Origin: Ensifer sp. MPMI2T
Lineage (GTDB): Bacteria; Pseudomonadota; Alphaproteobacteria; Rhizobiales; Rhizobiaceae
Direction of reading: 5' to 3'
Assembly: GCF_004827385.1 (NCBI RefSeq)
Contig: NZ_SRXN01000014.1
Coordinates: 112,330 to 176,329 of the forward strand
Length of the DNA: 64,000 nt
Shown here: positions 36,440 to 45,895 of the stretch, piece by piece
How positions within the stretch are numbered: position 1 is the first letter of the stretch
How the letters are laid out: every line of letters begins with the position of its first letter
Translations under genes and position numbers: made by a program
The notes under the pieces: model-generated
Databases searched by the model: none
The model's input: only the letters and a program-made list of their open reading frames with translations
What the model was told of the DNA's origin: nothing

Positions 36440-38263
36440 ATGGCTGATCCGACTGCTCATTCCGCGAACCCCACAATATCCGCCCCCGCACATGCGAGAG
36501 CGGAGATCGTGGCGGGTTTTCGGAAGGCGCTGAGCAAGCCGAATTCGACCCTTGTCGGCGCCGCGATTGGAACCGGCATGGCCGCCCAGGCGGCCTCGCG
36601 CGGCGGCGCCGATTTCATCCTTGCGCTCAATGCCGGACGTCTGCGGAGCATGGGCGCGCCATCGATCTTCTCGTTGCTGGCATTGCGCAACAGCAACGAT
36701 TTTGTGCTGGATTTCGCCCGATCGGAAATCCTGCCACTCGCCAAGGTGCCGATCTTCTTCGGCACCAGTGCCTTCGATCCGCGATCATCGATCGACGCCG
36801 AGCTCGAGCGAATTGCGGATGCCGGCTTCGGCGCGGTCGTCAACTTCCCGACCGCAATCTTCCTCGACGGTCGCTTTCGCGCCGATATCGAGCGCGCCGG
36901 CCTGGGCTTCCAGCGCGAACTCGACCTGCTCCGGGCCGCGCAGAACAGAGGCATGGCGACACTCGCCTATGTGCGCACCGTGACCGAAGCGCAGCAGGCG
37001 GCGCAGGCCGGCGTCGACATCATCAATCTCAATCTAGGTTGGAACGTCGGCGGGTCCGTCGGAAGCCGCAGCGGCCTCAGCCTGACTGAAGCCGCCGAGT
37101 ATGCGAAGATCGTCTTCCGCCAGATAAGAGGGATTTCCGAGGAGACTCTCTGCGTGCTTGAGGGCGGTCCCATCGTCAGCCCCGATCAGATGTACGAGGT
37201 GTCGGTGGCCGCCAAGGCGGACGGTTATATCGGCGGCTCCACCATCGACCGGGTGCCGCTCGAGGCCTCGATGGAGCAGATCACATCGGCCTTCAAATCC
37301 GTGGGCACCCTGCAAAAGCGCATCGATGAGCTCGAGCGCCAGCTCGAGCACGTTCAGCGCGAATACGCGATCGTCGGCCGCTCGCCGTCGATCCAGCAGA
37401 TCAAGCAGCGGATCGAAAAACTCGCGGCCTCGCCCCTGCCGGTGCTGATATCAGGGGAGGCGGGAACCGGAAAGAAGCTTTTGGCACGCGCCATTCATGA
37501 AGCGGCCCGGCGTGCCGGAAGCAAATTGATCAGCGCGCCCACGGCGGAGCCGAGTGGAGAGCCGCTGTTTGGCTCGGCGCCGGTCGAGGGCGGTCGCAAG
37601 GTGCTCGGGCTGCTTCAGTACCATCCCAAGGCGACACTGCTGATCGAGAATGTCGAAACCCTCTCTGTCGACGCCCAGGAGCGGCTGATCGAGGTCATCG
37701 AGACCGGCATCTACCGGCGCCTTGGTGATAACGACAGAGGCCGGTTTGAGGGACGCCTGATCCTGACGTCGACGCAGCCGCTGGCGGAGCTCGAGTCCAC
37801 CAAGCAGTTGATCCCGTCCCTCGAGTCACGCCTGGCGCCTGGGCACGTCTTCCTTCCCAATCTGCGCGACCGCCTGGAAGACCTGCCGCTTCTTGCCGAA
37901 CACTTCCTCCATGCGCTCCGGAAGGATCGTCGCAGCCGCAAGCTCTCGGTCGACCATTCCGCCTATCGCGTTCTGATGACCTACTCATGGCCGGAAAACA
38001 TCCGCGAACTGCGTTCGGTTCTGGAGACCGCCGCCATCCGCTGCGAGGGCGACTGGATCACCGCCGAACATCTGCCGCCCCTCGACGACGCCGACGTGGC
38101 TGAGGCGCATCCGGCCGACGAGCGCGAGTGGATTCTCGACGCGCTTCAGCGTCATCGCTTCCGCCGCGGTGAAGCCGCCCGCTATCTCGGGATTTCGAGA
38201 AAAACCCTCTACAACAAGATGCGCGCCTATGGTCTGCCATTGCAGCCACGGGAGAACCCCTAA
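36440..38263 (+). CDS. PEP-hydrolase-like TIM barrel fused to degenerate AAA+ and Fis HTH: regulator
   Basis: A 607-residue fusion. Residues about 20-290 form the same TIM barrel as the 33778-34635 product (LVGAAIGTGMAAQAASRGGA, GFGAVVNFPTAIFLDGRF, INLNLGWNVGGSVGS). A coiled-coil linker (about 295-325) leads to an AAA+ module with Walker A SGEAGTGKKLLARAI near 338 and arginine-rich LPNLRDRLEDLPLLAEHF. The C-terminus has a Fis-type HTH (RRGEAARYLGISRKTLYNKM). The GAFTGA loop that contacts sigma-54 is absent, and Walker B reads LLIENVE instead of LFLDEI. It may sense the pathway compound through the barrel and act without sigma-54. Confidence 0.88.
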   Translation: MADPTAHSANPTISAPAHARAEIVAGFRKALSKPNSTLVGAAIGTGMAAQAASRGGADFILALNAGRLRSMGAPSIFSLLALRNSNDFVLDFARSEILPLAKVPIFFGTSAFDPRSSIDAELERIADAGFGAVVNFPTAIFLDGRFRADIERAGLGFQRELDLLRAAQNRGMATLAYVRTVTEAQQAAQAGVDIINLNLGWNVGGSVGSRSGLSLTEAAEYAKIVFRQIRGISEETLCVLEGGPIVSPDQMYEVSVAAKADGYIGGSTIDRVPLEASMEQITSAFKSVGTLQKRIDELERQLEHVQREYAIVGRSPSIQQIKQRIEKLAASPLPVLISGEAGTGKKLLARAIHEAARRAGSKLISAPTAEPSGEPLFGSAPVEGGRKVLGLLQYHPKATLLIENVETLSVDAQERLIEVIETGIYRRLGDNDRGRFEGRLILTSTQPLAELESTKQLIPSLESRLAPGHVFLPNLRDRLEDLPLLAEHFLHALRKDRRSRKLSVDHSAYRVLMTYSWPENIRELRSVLETAAIRCEGDWITAEHLPPLDDADVAEAHPADEREWILDALQRHRFRRGEAARYLGISRKTLYNKMRAYGLPLQPRENP

Positions 38264-38659
38264 GCTTGGGCGTGGTCGCTGGCGGAACATAGTCTGTTCC
38301 GCACGTCCCTATTGTACGGGACCTCCGCGGCAACGATACCTGCAAAGTCATGCGGCGTCTTTCGATATGACGTGTTCGACCGACCGCAGGAATCGTTAGT
38401 TGCACGTCCTCGCAACCAACCTGCATGAGAAACCTATGTAATCTCAAAGTGTTAATCTAGCAACGGCGAAACTAGAACGAAAAGCAGCACCTCAGAAAAA
38501 TCAGTTACTTTGCGGCCAACGCGGCGCATACCCTCGCGACGTCATCACGGAATTTTGGCAAGTCTCAGACCGGCAATAATACCGGCAAAATGGTTGCTCC
38601 GTTGAACGGCTATCACTATGTTCTAGAAAAGAAATAAACTGCACAGGAAGCGGCAAAAT
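38264..38659. repeat. intergenic region containing dispersed repeat, copy C
   Basis: No gene is seen. The repeat occupies about 38384-38510: CGCAGGAATCGTTAGTTGC, CCTCGCAACCAACCTGCATG, TAATCTCAA and AACTAGAACGAAAAGCAG, closest to copy B. The sequence after about 38540 carries the 5' region of the Fic gene, with AGGAAG eight bases before its start. Confidence 0.6.
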
Positions 38660-39832
38660 ATGGTCACTTTGGCGAGTATGGAGCCACTGCTCCCCGAAAG
38701 CAATAGGGAGCTGGAAGACCTGGCGATTGAACTGACCTCTGCCGCTAGCCGCTTCGCCGCACGACTGCACCCTATTATGCTGAGCTCAGTCGGCGATCTC
38801 GTGCGCTCAATGAACTGCTATTACTCAAATCTCATCGAAGGACACAATACGCTCCCGATCGATATCGACCGCGCAATGGCCGGTGACTTTGCACGAGAAC
38901 CGGAGAAGCGGAACCTTCAACTGGAGGCTCGCGCTCATATTGAGGTCCAGCAGCTAATTGATAGAGGCGAGATGCCTTTTCCCGTGTTGTCGCTCGACGG
39001 CATCTGCTGGATGCATGGGGAATTCTGCCGGCGGCTTCCCGACGATCTGTTGATCGTCCGCAACCCTGATACGGGCGAGGAAATCAAAATGGTTCCCGGG
39101 CAGCTAAGAACGCGGCATGTCAAGGTCGGTGATCACATTGCCCCGGAGCCTGAAATGATCGAACCGCTCATCACAAGGTTCGTTGAGGCCTACTCATTCA
39201 AGATGCTTTCCAAGCTGCAGAAGATCATCGGAGTCGGAGCATCTCACCACCGCCTCGCGTGGATCCACCCGTTCTTTGACGGCAACGGGCGTGTCTCGCG
39301 GCTATTTTCGCATGCCCTTTTGCGAGATCTTGAAATTGGTTCGGAACTTTGGTCCGTATCGCGCGGTCTTGCCAGAAATGTCTCCGATTATAAACGCCTG
39401 CTTTCCCAAGCGGATCAGCCAAGGCGCGGCGATCTCGATGGGCGTGGCAATCTCACGCAAGCCGGCTTGACCGAGTTCACCGCCTTCTTCCTATCGTGCT
39501 GCCTGGATCAGGTCACATTCATGGAGGAACTCCTCAAGCCAGAGGAGCTGCTGAACCGCGTGGAAGTCTGGTGCAATGAGGAGGTTCAAATGCAACGACT
39601 TCCAAAAGGCAGTTGGCCTCTTTTGCGCGAAGCCATCCTCACCGGCGAATTTGCGCGCTCACAAGTTCAGACTCTGACAGGGTATCAAGAGCGCCAGGCG
39701 CGGACGGTGTTGTCCAGTCTGCTGGATTTTGGTGTGCTTACGTCACCCAGCCCTAAGGGAAAGGTCCGTCTCGGTTTCCCCGTCGACATCATCGAGCGGT
39801 GGCTTCCACGTCTTTACCCCGCCGTACGCTAG
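38660..39832 (+). CDS. Fic family protein (AMPylase type) with N-terminal inhibitory helix
   Basis: A 390-residue Fic protein. The active-site motif HPFFDGNGR is at residues 203-211. The inhibitory [S/T]xxxE[G/N] helix appears as SNLIEG (Ser56 to Gly61) N-terminal to the Fic core, so it is class II; Glu60 would block ATP binding until relieved. The C-terminal part carries a winged-helix-like segment (TGYQERQARTVLSSLLDFGV). Such proteins transfer AMP to a target hydroxyl and include toxins and regulators. No antitoxin gene adjoins it, in keeping with the built-in inhibitor. Confidence 0.9.
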   Translation: MVTLASMEPLLPESNRELEDLAIELTSAASRFAARLHPIMLSSVGDLVRSMNCYYSNLIEGHNTLPIDIDRAMAGDFAREPEKRNLQLEARAHIEVQQLIDRGEMPFPVLSLDGICWMHGEFCRRLPDDLLIVRNPDTGEEIKMVPGQLRTRHVKVGDHIAPEPEMIEPLITRFVEAYSFKMLSKLQKIIGVGASHHRLAWIHPFFDGNGRVSRLFSHALLRDLEIGSELWSVSRGLARNVSDYKRLLSQADQPRRGDLDGRGNLTQAGLTEFTAFFLSCCLDQVTFMEELLKPEELLNRVEVWCNEEVQMQRLPKGSWPLLREAILTGEFARSQVQTLTGYQERQARTVLSSLLDFGVLTSPSPKGKVRLGFPVDIIERWLPRLYPAVR

Positions 39833-40133
39833 CGCTACCGACCTATGCAAGTCTGCTTCGCCCGTCGATTCATCAAGCCACACAACCAGACCGCTCCGCG
39901 TTGAGGCGTCTTGCTGCGCAACTTGAGAGGCAGAACCGCAGCCCCGGGTAGAAGAGCGCGGCGGTTAAGAGCGTCGCAATCTGCAGGGACGGCAGCGGCT
40001 GAGCGTGACAACCATCACCGCGCGGCGCTCAAGCAGAGGAGGTATTTGCAGCCTTATCTCGTAGTAACCGGCAGCACGGCGTGTCTAAAATGGCTACAGC
40101 CGAATCGCAGGCCAGGTTTCTTAAGGTGGAACG
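39833..40133. other. intergenic region without recognised features
   Basis: About 300 bases between the Fic gene and the SyrB-like gene. Short open frames exist but none shows protein-like composition or a good ribosome-binding site. TTAAGGTGGAACG directly precedes the next ATG. Confidence 0.4.
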
Positions 40134-40730
40134 ATGAAAACCCCGTGGAAATTCCTTGTTGAATTGGCGTCGCGGCGACGGCCGTCGGCCGTTGATGTAA
40201 ATTCGACCGGGCATGGCGCTGAACCCGACGCTCTTGAAAGCGAAGCCGAACACACGCCGGCGCGTCCGTTCGATAATCCGACGAAAGCGCCAAGCACCGC
40301 TGATCGCGACGCCGGCACCCCGGTCAATCAGTCTTCCTTGGCAGTGGACAAAGCGGACGACGCCGCTGATACCGCGCAGCCAATGGACCTGCCCGTTGGA
40401 GAAATCGAAACCCCTGCGCTAAATGCAGCGCATCCTTCAGCGACTGAAGCGGCTGACGAGGCGCCACAAGGTAAGCAAAGCACCGAGTTTCTGACGACAA
40501 CGCGGGTCGAGCGCCGAGAGCGTAAGCGGAGGCCCCGCGCCGGCGCGAAGAGCGTTGGTTTTGCAGATAAAATTCAACCCGTCGAACCTTCGCGCTTCGG
40601 GGACCCCCTCTTCAATGAGGTGGTCATCCTCGACAAGGAAATCCAGGAGCTGAGAACCCTCCTGGCTCAAAAGCTTCATCTGCAAAACAGGCAGCTCAAG
40701 AGAATGCTTGAACGTTTCGACGGTCGTTGA
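40134..40730 (+). CDS. SyrB-family-like protein, long disordered form (paralogue 1)
   Basis: A 198-residue protein. It starts MKTPWKFLVELASRRRPSAV, then about 110 residues of Ala/Asp/Thr/Pro-rich, probably disordered sequence, a basic patch (VERRERKRRPRAGAK), and a C-terminal coiled coil (VVILDKEIQELRTLLAQKLH, LQNRQLKRMLERFDGR). The last element matches the C-terminus of the 48447-49058 protein and, more weakly, SyrB at 43583. No catalytic domain is seen. Likely DNA- or protein-binding regulator; function unknown. Confidence 0.68.
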   Translation: MKTPWKFLVELASRRRPSAVDVNSTGHGAEPDALESEAEHTPARPFDNPTKAPSTADRDAGTPVNQSSLAVDKADDAADTAQPMDLPVGEIETPALNAAHPSATEAADEAPQGKQSTEFLTTTRVERRERKRRPRAGAKSVGFADKIQPVEPSRFGDPLFNEVVILDKEIQELRTLLAQKLHLQNRQLKRMLERFDGR

Positions 40731-40792
40731 CGCCCAGAGGTTCGACTGTGGTGCCTGCTTCCTGACTTTGTTCCGGCTTGCAATGGCGTCGT

Positions 40793-43291
40793 TCAAGCGG
40801 GTTGCATATGTATTGCCTGGATAAGTTCAGGTATCTTCTCGGCGGGGAGGGGGCGTGCGAACAGATAACCTTGCGCCTCGTCGAATCCCTCTGCCTTGAT
40901 GGCGTCGAGCTGGCTCTCCGTCTCGACCCCTTCGACAGCCGTTGTAATTCCCAAGGTGCGACCAATTCCGGCGACCGCTCTGATGATCGCCAGAGATTCA
41001 TTGCTCACCGGCGTGTCGGAAATGAAGCTGCGATCGACCTTGATCTTGTCGAAACGAAAGCGCCTCAGATAACTGAGCGATGAATAGCCGGTCCCGAAAT
41101 CGTCCATGGCGAGCTTGACGCCGAGCTGACGGAACTCCTGGAGGAGCCGGAGGTTGTTGTCGCTCCCATCGAGAAACACCGACTCGGTCACTTCGAGCTG
41201 CAAGCGTGAGGGGTCCAGCCCGGTTTCGCCCAGTATGTCGCGAACGTCGGATGTGAGCCGCCGGTTCCTGAACTGCAGAGGGGACAAGTTCACTGCCACA
41301 CTGACATGCGGTTGCCACCTGGTCGCCTCCTTGCATGCTTGCCTCAGAACCCAGTCTCCGAGCGGACCAATCAGCCCCGTCTCTTCGGCGATCGGGATGA
41401 ATTCAGCTGGAGACACCGGCCCGATTTCTGGATGCGTCCATCGCACGAGCGCCTCGCAGGTCGTGATCCTGCCTGTAGGCAGGTGTACCAGCGGCTGGTA
41501 GTAGACCTCCAGCTCGCCGTTTGCGAGCGCGCGGCGAAGGGACACCTTCATCTGCTGTTTTGCTTGGAGATCAGCGTCCATGCCGGGCTCATACTCCACG
41601 TACGTGCCGCGTCCGCCGGCTTTGGCTTCTTCAAGCGCAATGTCGGCCGCCTGGATAAGCTCATCGAGTGACTGGCCAGCCAGCCGGTCGACCGCGCCGC
41701 CGACGATGACGCCAAGATCCACCTGCGTTCCTGTGAGTTCATACGGCACTTGAAGGACCTGGATAAACTGTTGAGCCAGGCACCGCGCTTCGTCACTGCC
41801 GGTGATGCCCGTGCGCAAGACTACGAATTCGTCGCCACCGAAGCGGCAGAGTATGTCGGATTGCTTGACAGAATTTCCGAGCCGCGCAGCCACGCAGCGC
41901 AGCAGCAGGTCGCCCGTGGTTCGACCGTAGGCGTCATTGATCGCTTTCAGATTATCGAGAACAAGACAGAACACTGCGATTTTGGTGCCCGGTGCGATTT
42001 TCTCCGCAAGCCGTTCGAACTCCTCGCGAAGAAACTGGCGATTTGGCAAGCCGGTCAGCGAATCGTGTCGGGCCATGCGGTGGATTTGCTTTTGTGCCAG
42101 TAGCCGCTCCTCTTCCGCCTTGCGGCGTTCCGTGATGTCAAACGCAATGCCGACATAGCCGAGAAAACCGCCGTCAGAAGCAAAGCGTGGCTGCCCGATA
42201 TCAATGACCCAGGCTAAGCTACCATCGGCGCGCCGAAGCCGATATTCCACCCGAACGGGTTCTTTCCGCCGCAAGGCATCGTCAAAGCCGCATTCGACCT
42301 TTTGACGATCCTCGCGGTGAACAGCATTCGCCCATCCGAAACCTTTGGCCCGGTCGGCGGTCTGCCCTGTCGTCTCGAGCCAAAGACGGCTGTGGTAAGT
42401 GGCAGCGCCATTTGCATCCGTCACCCAGATCATCACCGGCGCGTCGTCGGCGATCGCCCTGAAACGAGACTCGCTCTCCTGAAGGGCCCCCCACGCTTTG
42501 CGGCGATCGTCGACATTTTCGAGAATCCCGTACCACCGAACGATCGTGCCGTCCTGCGCCTTTCGTGCGGCAGCACGGTTGCGAAACCAACGATAGCCTC
42601 CATCTGCGGTCGCCAGACGGAACTCGACGTCGAGCGCCTCGCCCGTCACAAGCGATCTTGACCACAGCCGCTGCACGTCGCTGAGGTCGTCGGGATGTAT
42701 CGCCTTCGCTCTCTTCAGCGCATCGGCGGCTTCGAAGCCGGTAATGTCCTTCCAGCGCGGACCTACTTCGAGAACCTCGCCGGACGGATTTGCCGTCCAT
42801 GGGACCTGAGGATGCAGCTCGACCAATGACCGATAGTGCTCTTCACTGTTGCGCAGCTCGGTCTCGGCCTTGCGACAGGCAGTGACGTCCTCAATCATCG
42901 CGACGACAAGCCTCTCCTTCGAGTTTCCACTGGCGAGTTCGACACGACGTTTTTGCGTCACAAGGTTTCTTACCGTGCCATCCGACAGGGTGATGTCTTC
43001 TTCGACGGAGAGATCAGTACCCGTCCTGAAAACCTCCTTGTCCATCTCGCGAATGCGATTGGCCTCGACGCCGGCCACGATGTCGCAATCGGTGCGGCCA
43101 ATCAGCTCTCTGCGCGTCTTCCCGACCAGGGCACATGCCGCAGTGTTCAGGAAGCGGAAGCGAGACAGCTCGTCCTTGATGATAATCGGCTGGGGAATAG
43201 CATCGAGAATGGTCTCGAACTCTTGGTCAAACAACTTCATCTGCTCCGGCGACTTGAGTTGCGTCTTTTCCATCATGTCTTCGACAATCAT
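40793..43291 (-). CDS. multi-PAS GGDEF-EAL cyclic-di-GMP enzyme
   Basis: About 832 residues. Three PAS/PAC units occupy roughly residues 20-420. The GGDEF domain has an intact active site (CRFGGDEFVVLR, near 484) and the EAL domain shows CEALVRWTHPEIG (near 612), NLSPLQFRNRRL, and DDFGTGYSSLSYLRRF, so both synthesis and hydrolysis of c-di-GMP are possible. No transmembrane helix is seen; sensing is probably cytoplasmic. The open frame extends to GTG 43342, but ATGs at 43291 or 43273 are likelier starts. It converges with the SyrB-like gene at 40134. Confidence 0.9.
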   Translation of the reverse strand: MIVEDMMEKTQLKSPEQMKLFDQEFETILDAIPQPIIIKDELSRFRFLNTAACALVGKTRRELIGRTDCDIVAGVEANRIREMDKEVFRTGTDLSVEEDITLSDGTVRNLVTQKRRVELASGNSKERLVVAMIEDVTACRKAETELRNSEEHYRSLVELHPQVPWTANPSGEVLEVGPRWKDITGFEAADALKRAKAIHPDDLSDVQRLWSRSLVTGEALDVEFRLATADGGYRWFRNRAAARKAQDGTIVRWYGILENVDDRRKAWGALQESESRFRAIADDAPVMIWVTDANGAATYHSRLWLETTGQTADRAKGFGWANAVHREDRQKVECGFDDALRRKEPVRVEYRLRRADGSLAWVIDIGQPRFASDGGFLGYVGIAFDITERRKAEEERLLAQKQIHRMARHDSLTGLPNRQFLREEFERLAEKIAPGTKIAVFCLVLDNLKAINDAYGRTTGDLLLRCVAARLGNSVKQSDILCRFGGDEFVVLRTGITGSDEARCLAQQFIQVLQVPYELTGTQVDLGVIVGGAVDRLAGQSLDELIQAADIALEEAKAGGRGTYVEYEPGMDADLQAKQQMKVSLRRALANGELEVYYQPLVHLPTGRITTCEALVRWTHPEIGPVSPAEFIPIAEETGLIGPLGDWVLRQACKEATRWQPHVSVAVNLSPLQFRNRRLTSDVRDILGETGLDPSRLQLEVTESVFLDGSDNNLRLLQEFRQLGVKLAMDDFGTGYSSLSYLRRFRFDKIKVDRSFISDTPVSNESLAIIRAVAGIGRTLGITTAVEGVETESQLDAIKAEGFDEAQGYLFARPLPAEKIPELIQAIHMQPA

Positions 43292-43582
43292 TTTCAGGAA
43301 TGTTGGCGGGAGTGGTTCTGAGGCCCCGTGGCGGAACACCACCGACTGCAGCGAAGGTGCTCATCCGCGCATCGTCAACATCCTAAGGTAGCAACCGTGA
43401 ACAAGAAATAAGCAAGTGTGCATTTTCTAGACAATGCCCGGCCGGCAGTCGTGAACCAAGCGCCATCCCTCGACAGCCTCGTGCCGGCCGCTGAAAGATC
43501 ATGCAAGAAGTCGGAGTTTGACCATCGTGCCCACTCTGGTGTTCACTGGATCAGGAAAGACGCTCATTGAAGGGAACATAGG

Positions 43583-44029
43583 ATGGCGGACGAGAGTAAC
43601 TTAAGCCCGGTGACGGCGGATCCAGAGACGGTCACCGACGTGAAAATACCAACGGCCAAGAAACCGAAGTCGCCACGGCGCCAGAAGGCGGTCGCTGAAC
43701 CGGCCCAGTCAAAGACCGCGGCCAAACCGAGGAGGTATAGCGAGCACGAGAGAAACGAGAAGCTCCAGCTCATCGAGACGCAAGTCAGTGAAGGCAAAGG
43801 CACACTGAAGGACGCCATCAAGGGCGCCGGCATTTCGGAGCAAACCTACTATCAGTGGAAAAAAACCGCCAAGCCCGTGGAGCAAAAGGCCGAGAAGCCT
43901 GTTGCGCACGGCGACGAATTCGCAGATCTCGTAGCACTCGAAGAGGAAAACCAGAGGCTCCGCAAGCTTCTGGCGGAAAAGTTGCGGGCGGAAAATGCAG
44001 ACCTGCGCAAGAGGCTCGGTCTGGATTGA
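43583..44029 (+). CDS. syrB: SyrB-type transcriptional regulator
   Basis: A 148-residue protein closely matching rhizobial SyrB. Features are the Pro/Lys-rich N-terminus, the predicted helix-turn-helix (KGTLKDAIKGAGISEQTYYQ then WKK), and the C-terminal leucine-rich coiled coil (LVALEEENQRLRKLLAEKLR then AENADLRKRLGLD). In S. meliloti, SyrB negatively affects syrM, a regulator of nodulation and exopolysaccharide genes. GAAGGGA upstream. The HTH resembles that of IS3-family OrfA, which suggests domestication of a transposase component. Confidence 0.85.
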   Translation: MADESNLSPVTADPETVTDVKIPTAKKPKSPRRQKAVAEPAQSKTAAKPRRYSEHERNEKLQLIETQVSEGKGTLKDAIKGAGISEQTYYQWKKTAKPVEQKAEKPVAHGDEFADLVALEEENQRLRKLLAEKLRAENADLRKRLGLD

Positions 44030-44557
44030 CCAAGTTATCCGAGTGGATGAAGAACCGACTCACATCGCCTTCGGGCTGATGGAGCGGCGCCACCAGACGA
44101 TTGCTCCAGCGCTAGAGCGGATGGCCGGGAAGGAATTCCCGGTCGACATCGCGACGAATTCCTCAAGGGTGACGCCGAGATCGATCTCGTTGGGCATGTC
44201 CCCGGACGACACGTTTCCGCCACCACCGGGCCGGGACCCGCGCTGAACAAGTATAGCCGCTCTTCCCAGGTTCGATGTTCTCCATGCGGGCGTGCGCGGG
44301 ATCCGCGAGATTTCGAGACCCTCTCTGGCATTGGACCAGATCTCAGCCGTCATATTCTTCCTACAGGCTGAACAGGCAGTATGGACCGACGAAGGCGATC
44401 GCATCACCGCATTTTCAAGCCACTCGAGCATCTTGACGGACCCACTGCATCTCGCACCGCCGACTGCGATGCCGTTTTAACTCTTTTTAACTGTCCCGAA
44501 GGCTCGAGTTAACCGCGGGCATGACACCAACGGCGCAGCTTTTCTCTCTCACTGTGG
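44030..44557. other. intergenic region; one weak minus-strand open frame
   Basis: A 123-codon minus-strand frame (44060-44431) has a C-x2-C pair (TACSACRKN) and ordinary composition but no recognisable family or ribosome-binding site, so I do not call it a gene. An AT-richer stretch at about 44478-44510 could hold the promoter of the PilZ-like gene. Confidence 0.4.
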
Positions 44558-45001
44558 GTGACCGAGATCAGCAATCGTCTCCAAAACGGGTCATCGCTAA
44601 TGGCTTTCACCGCTCCCAGGAACCGTTCGACTTACCTGTCTCGCATTGAGGCCCACCCCAGAACACGCGCGCGCCTAAAGAGAAATTGTCGTTTTTTAGT
44701 AAGGCTTGTCTATCCTGCAAGGGCCCTACGAAACTTGACCGTGATCAAGGCCGCGGTTGTAGAAATATCTGAGGGCGGTGCACGAATAAGGACGAGCTAT
44801 TCTGCAGTCCCGGACCACCTCTACGTCGCCCTTGGAAACTACGAGTATTTCATTGGAGCAACGGTATCAAACCGTTCAAAGAACGAGGTCGAGGTGGAAT
44901 TTATAAAAGAGCAGCCTTCTCGACTCATCAACGTTCTGTCGCGTGTCCAATTCCCACTCGCGACCATTCATGACCTGAAGAGAGTTCTTGAGGTCGACTG
45001 A
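44558..45001 (+). CDS. PilZ-like domain protein
   Basis: A 147-residue protein from GTG 44558, or about 133 from ATG 44600. The core reads AVVEISEGGARIRTSYSAVP followed by DHLYVALGNYEYFIGATVSN, which fits the beta-barrel of PilZ c-di-GMP receptor domains (the D/NxSxxG motif appears as EISEGG). Upstream arginines (RTRARLKR) could supply the RxxxR motif. It lies in a neighbourhood with a GGDEF-EAL protein and a response regulator. The degenerate motif leaves ligand binding uncertain. Confidence 0.62.
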   Translation: MTEISNRLQNGSSLMAFTAPRNRSTYLSRIEAHPRTRARLKRNCRFLVRLVYPARALRNLTVIKAAVVEISEGGARIRTSYSAVPDHLYVALGNYEYFIGATVSNRSKNEVEVEFIKEQPSRLINVLSRVQFPLATIHDLKRVLEVD

Positions 45002-45125
45002 TACGTTTTCCGTCACATTTAGCCCGGACTGCCGCGCCCAACGCCAAGTGGCTTGCTTCCCACGCGAGGGAAAATTGAAACTTTAAAGGGTTAGCTGGGT
45101 CGGGTCGCGGAGGGGGGCCTCAGGC

Positions 45126-45854
45126 TTGGATATCCTACTAATTGAAGACGATGATCTGGTCGCAAAAACGATCATCCACTGCTGGCCAGTGCCGGGAGAC
45201 AATATTCGCTTGCTTTCGAACTACAGCCAGTGCCTGCGGACAATACATAGTGGGGAGATTGACGCCTTCGATGGCGCGATCGTTGACATCCATTTGCCAG
45301 ACGGAAACGGGCTCGAGATCCTGCGCAACGTAAGAAGGGACTCAGGGATACCGCTGATCTTGATTTCGGGGACAGGAACCGCGGAAAGTCGGGCAAGCGC
45401 CTTGGATGCGGGCGCCGACGATTATGTGATGAAACCTTTTTCGGTGCGTGAACTTCAGGCGCGCCTTGCCCGCGTCGTGGCAAAGTCGGTGAGCATGCGT
45501 TTCGAGATTCCTCGATACGCGTTGGCGATTGGAAGCGTAAACTGCGATTTAACCAGCAGAGCCTTGACGTGCGGCGGCAAAACAGTGCCCCTCACCGATC
45601 TCGAGGCGCGGTTGGTTTCGGAACTCAACAGAACCCACGGCCGCGTGTGTAGCAAATCGCAGCTTTCGAAGCACGCTTGCTTTAGAGAATATGATCCGCG
45701 CGACAAGACCCTGGATGTTTACATCTCAAGACTGAGACGAAAGATCGGGGAGTTAGATTCGCAGAGCGTGGAGTATGTCCAGACGGTCCGTGGCGTCGGA
45801 TATCGTTTGATCACGCCAATGGGAATAGCCGGTACGTCAAAGTCACCAAAATAA
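45126..45854 (+). CDS. OmpR-family response regulator
   Basis: A 242-residue two-domain regulator. The receiver has acidic residues DDD (8-10), the phosphoacceptor Asp54 (IVDIHLPDGNG), Ser81 and Lys103 (YVMKPF). The C-terminal winged helix includes LTDLEARLVSELNRTHGRVC and TLDVYISRLRRKIGELD with VRGVGYRL. TTG is the apparent start. A hybrid kinase gene converges on it (45896-48193), but the two are not an operon, so pairing is uncertain. Confidence 0.88.
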   Translation: MDILLIEDDDLVAKTIIHCWPVPGDNIRLLSNYSQCLRTIHSGEIDAFDGAIVDIHLPDGNGLEILRNVRRDSGIPLILISGTGTAESRASALDAGADDYVMKPFSVRELQARLARVVAKSVSMRFEIPRYALAIGSVNCDLTSRALTCGGKTVPLTDLEARLVSELNRTHGRVCSKSQLSKHACFREYDPRDKTLDVYISRLRRKIGELDSQSVEYVQTVRGVGYRLITPMGIAGTSKSPK

Positions 45855-45895
45855 TGACCTTCAGAGCATCGACCTGGCGAGTGGAAGCAAATCGC

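Noticed and set aside
44060..44431. Minus-strand open frame with a C-x2-C pair
   Set aside because: No ribosome-binding site or recognisable family; too weak to call a gene.
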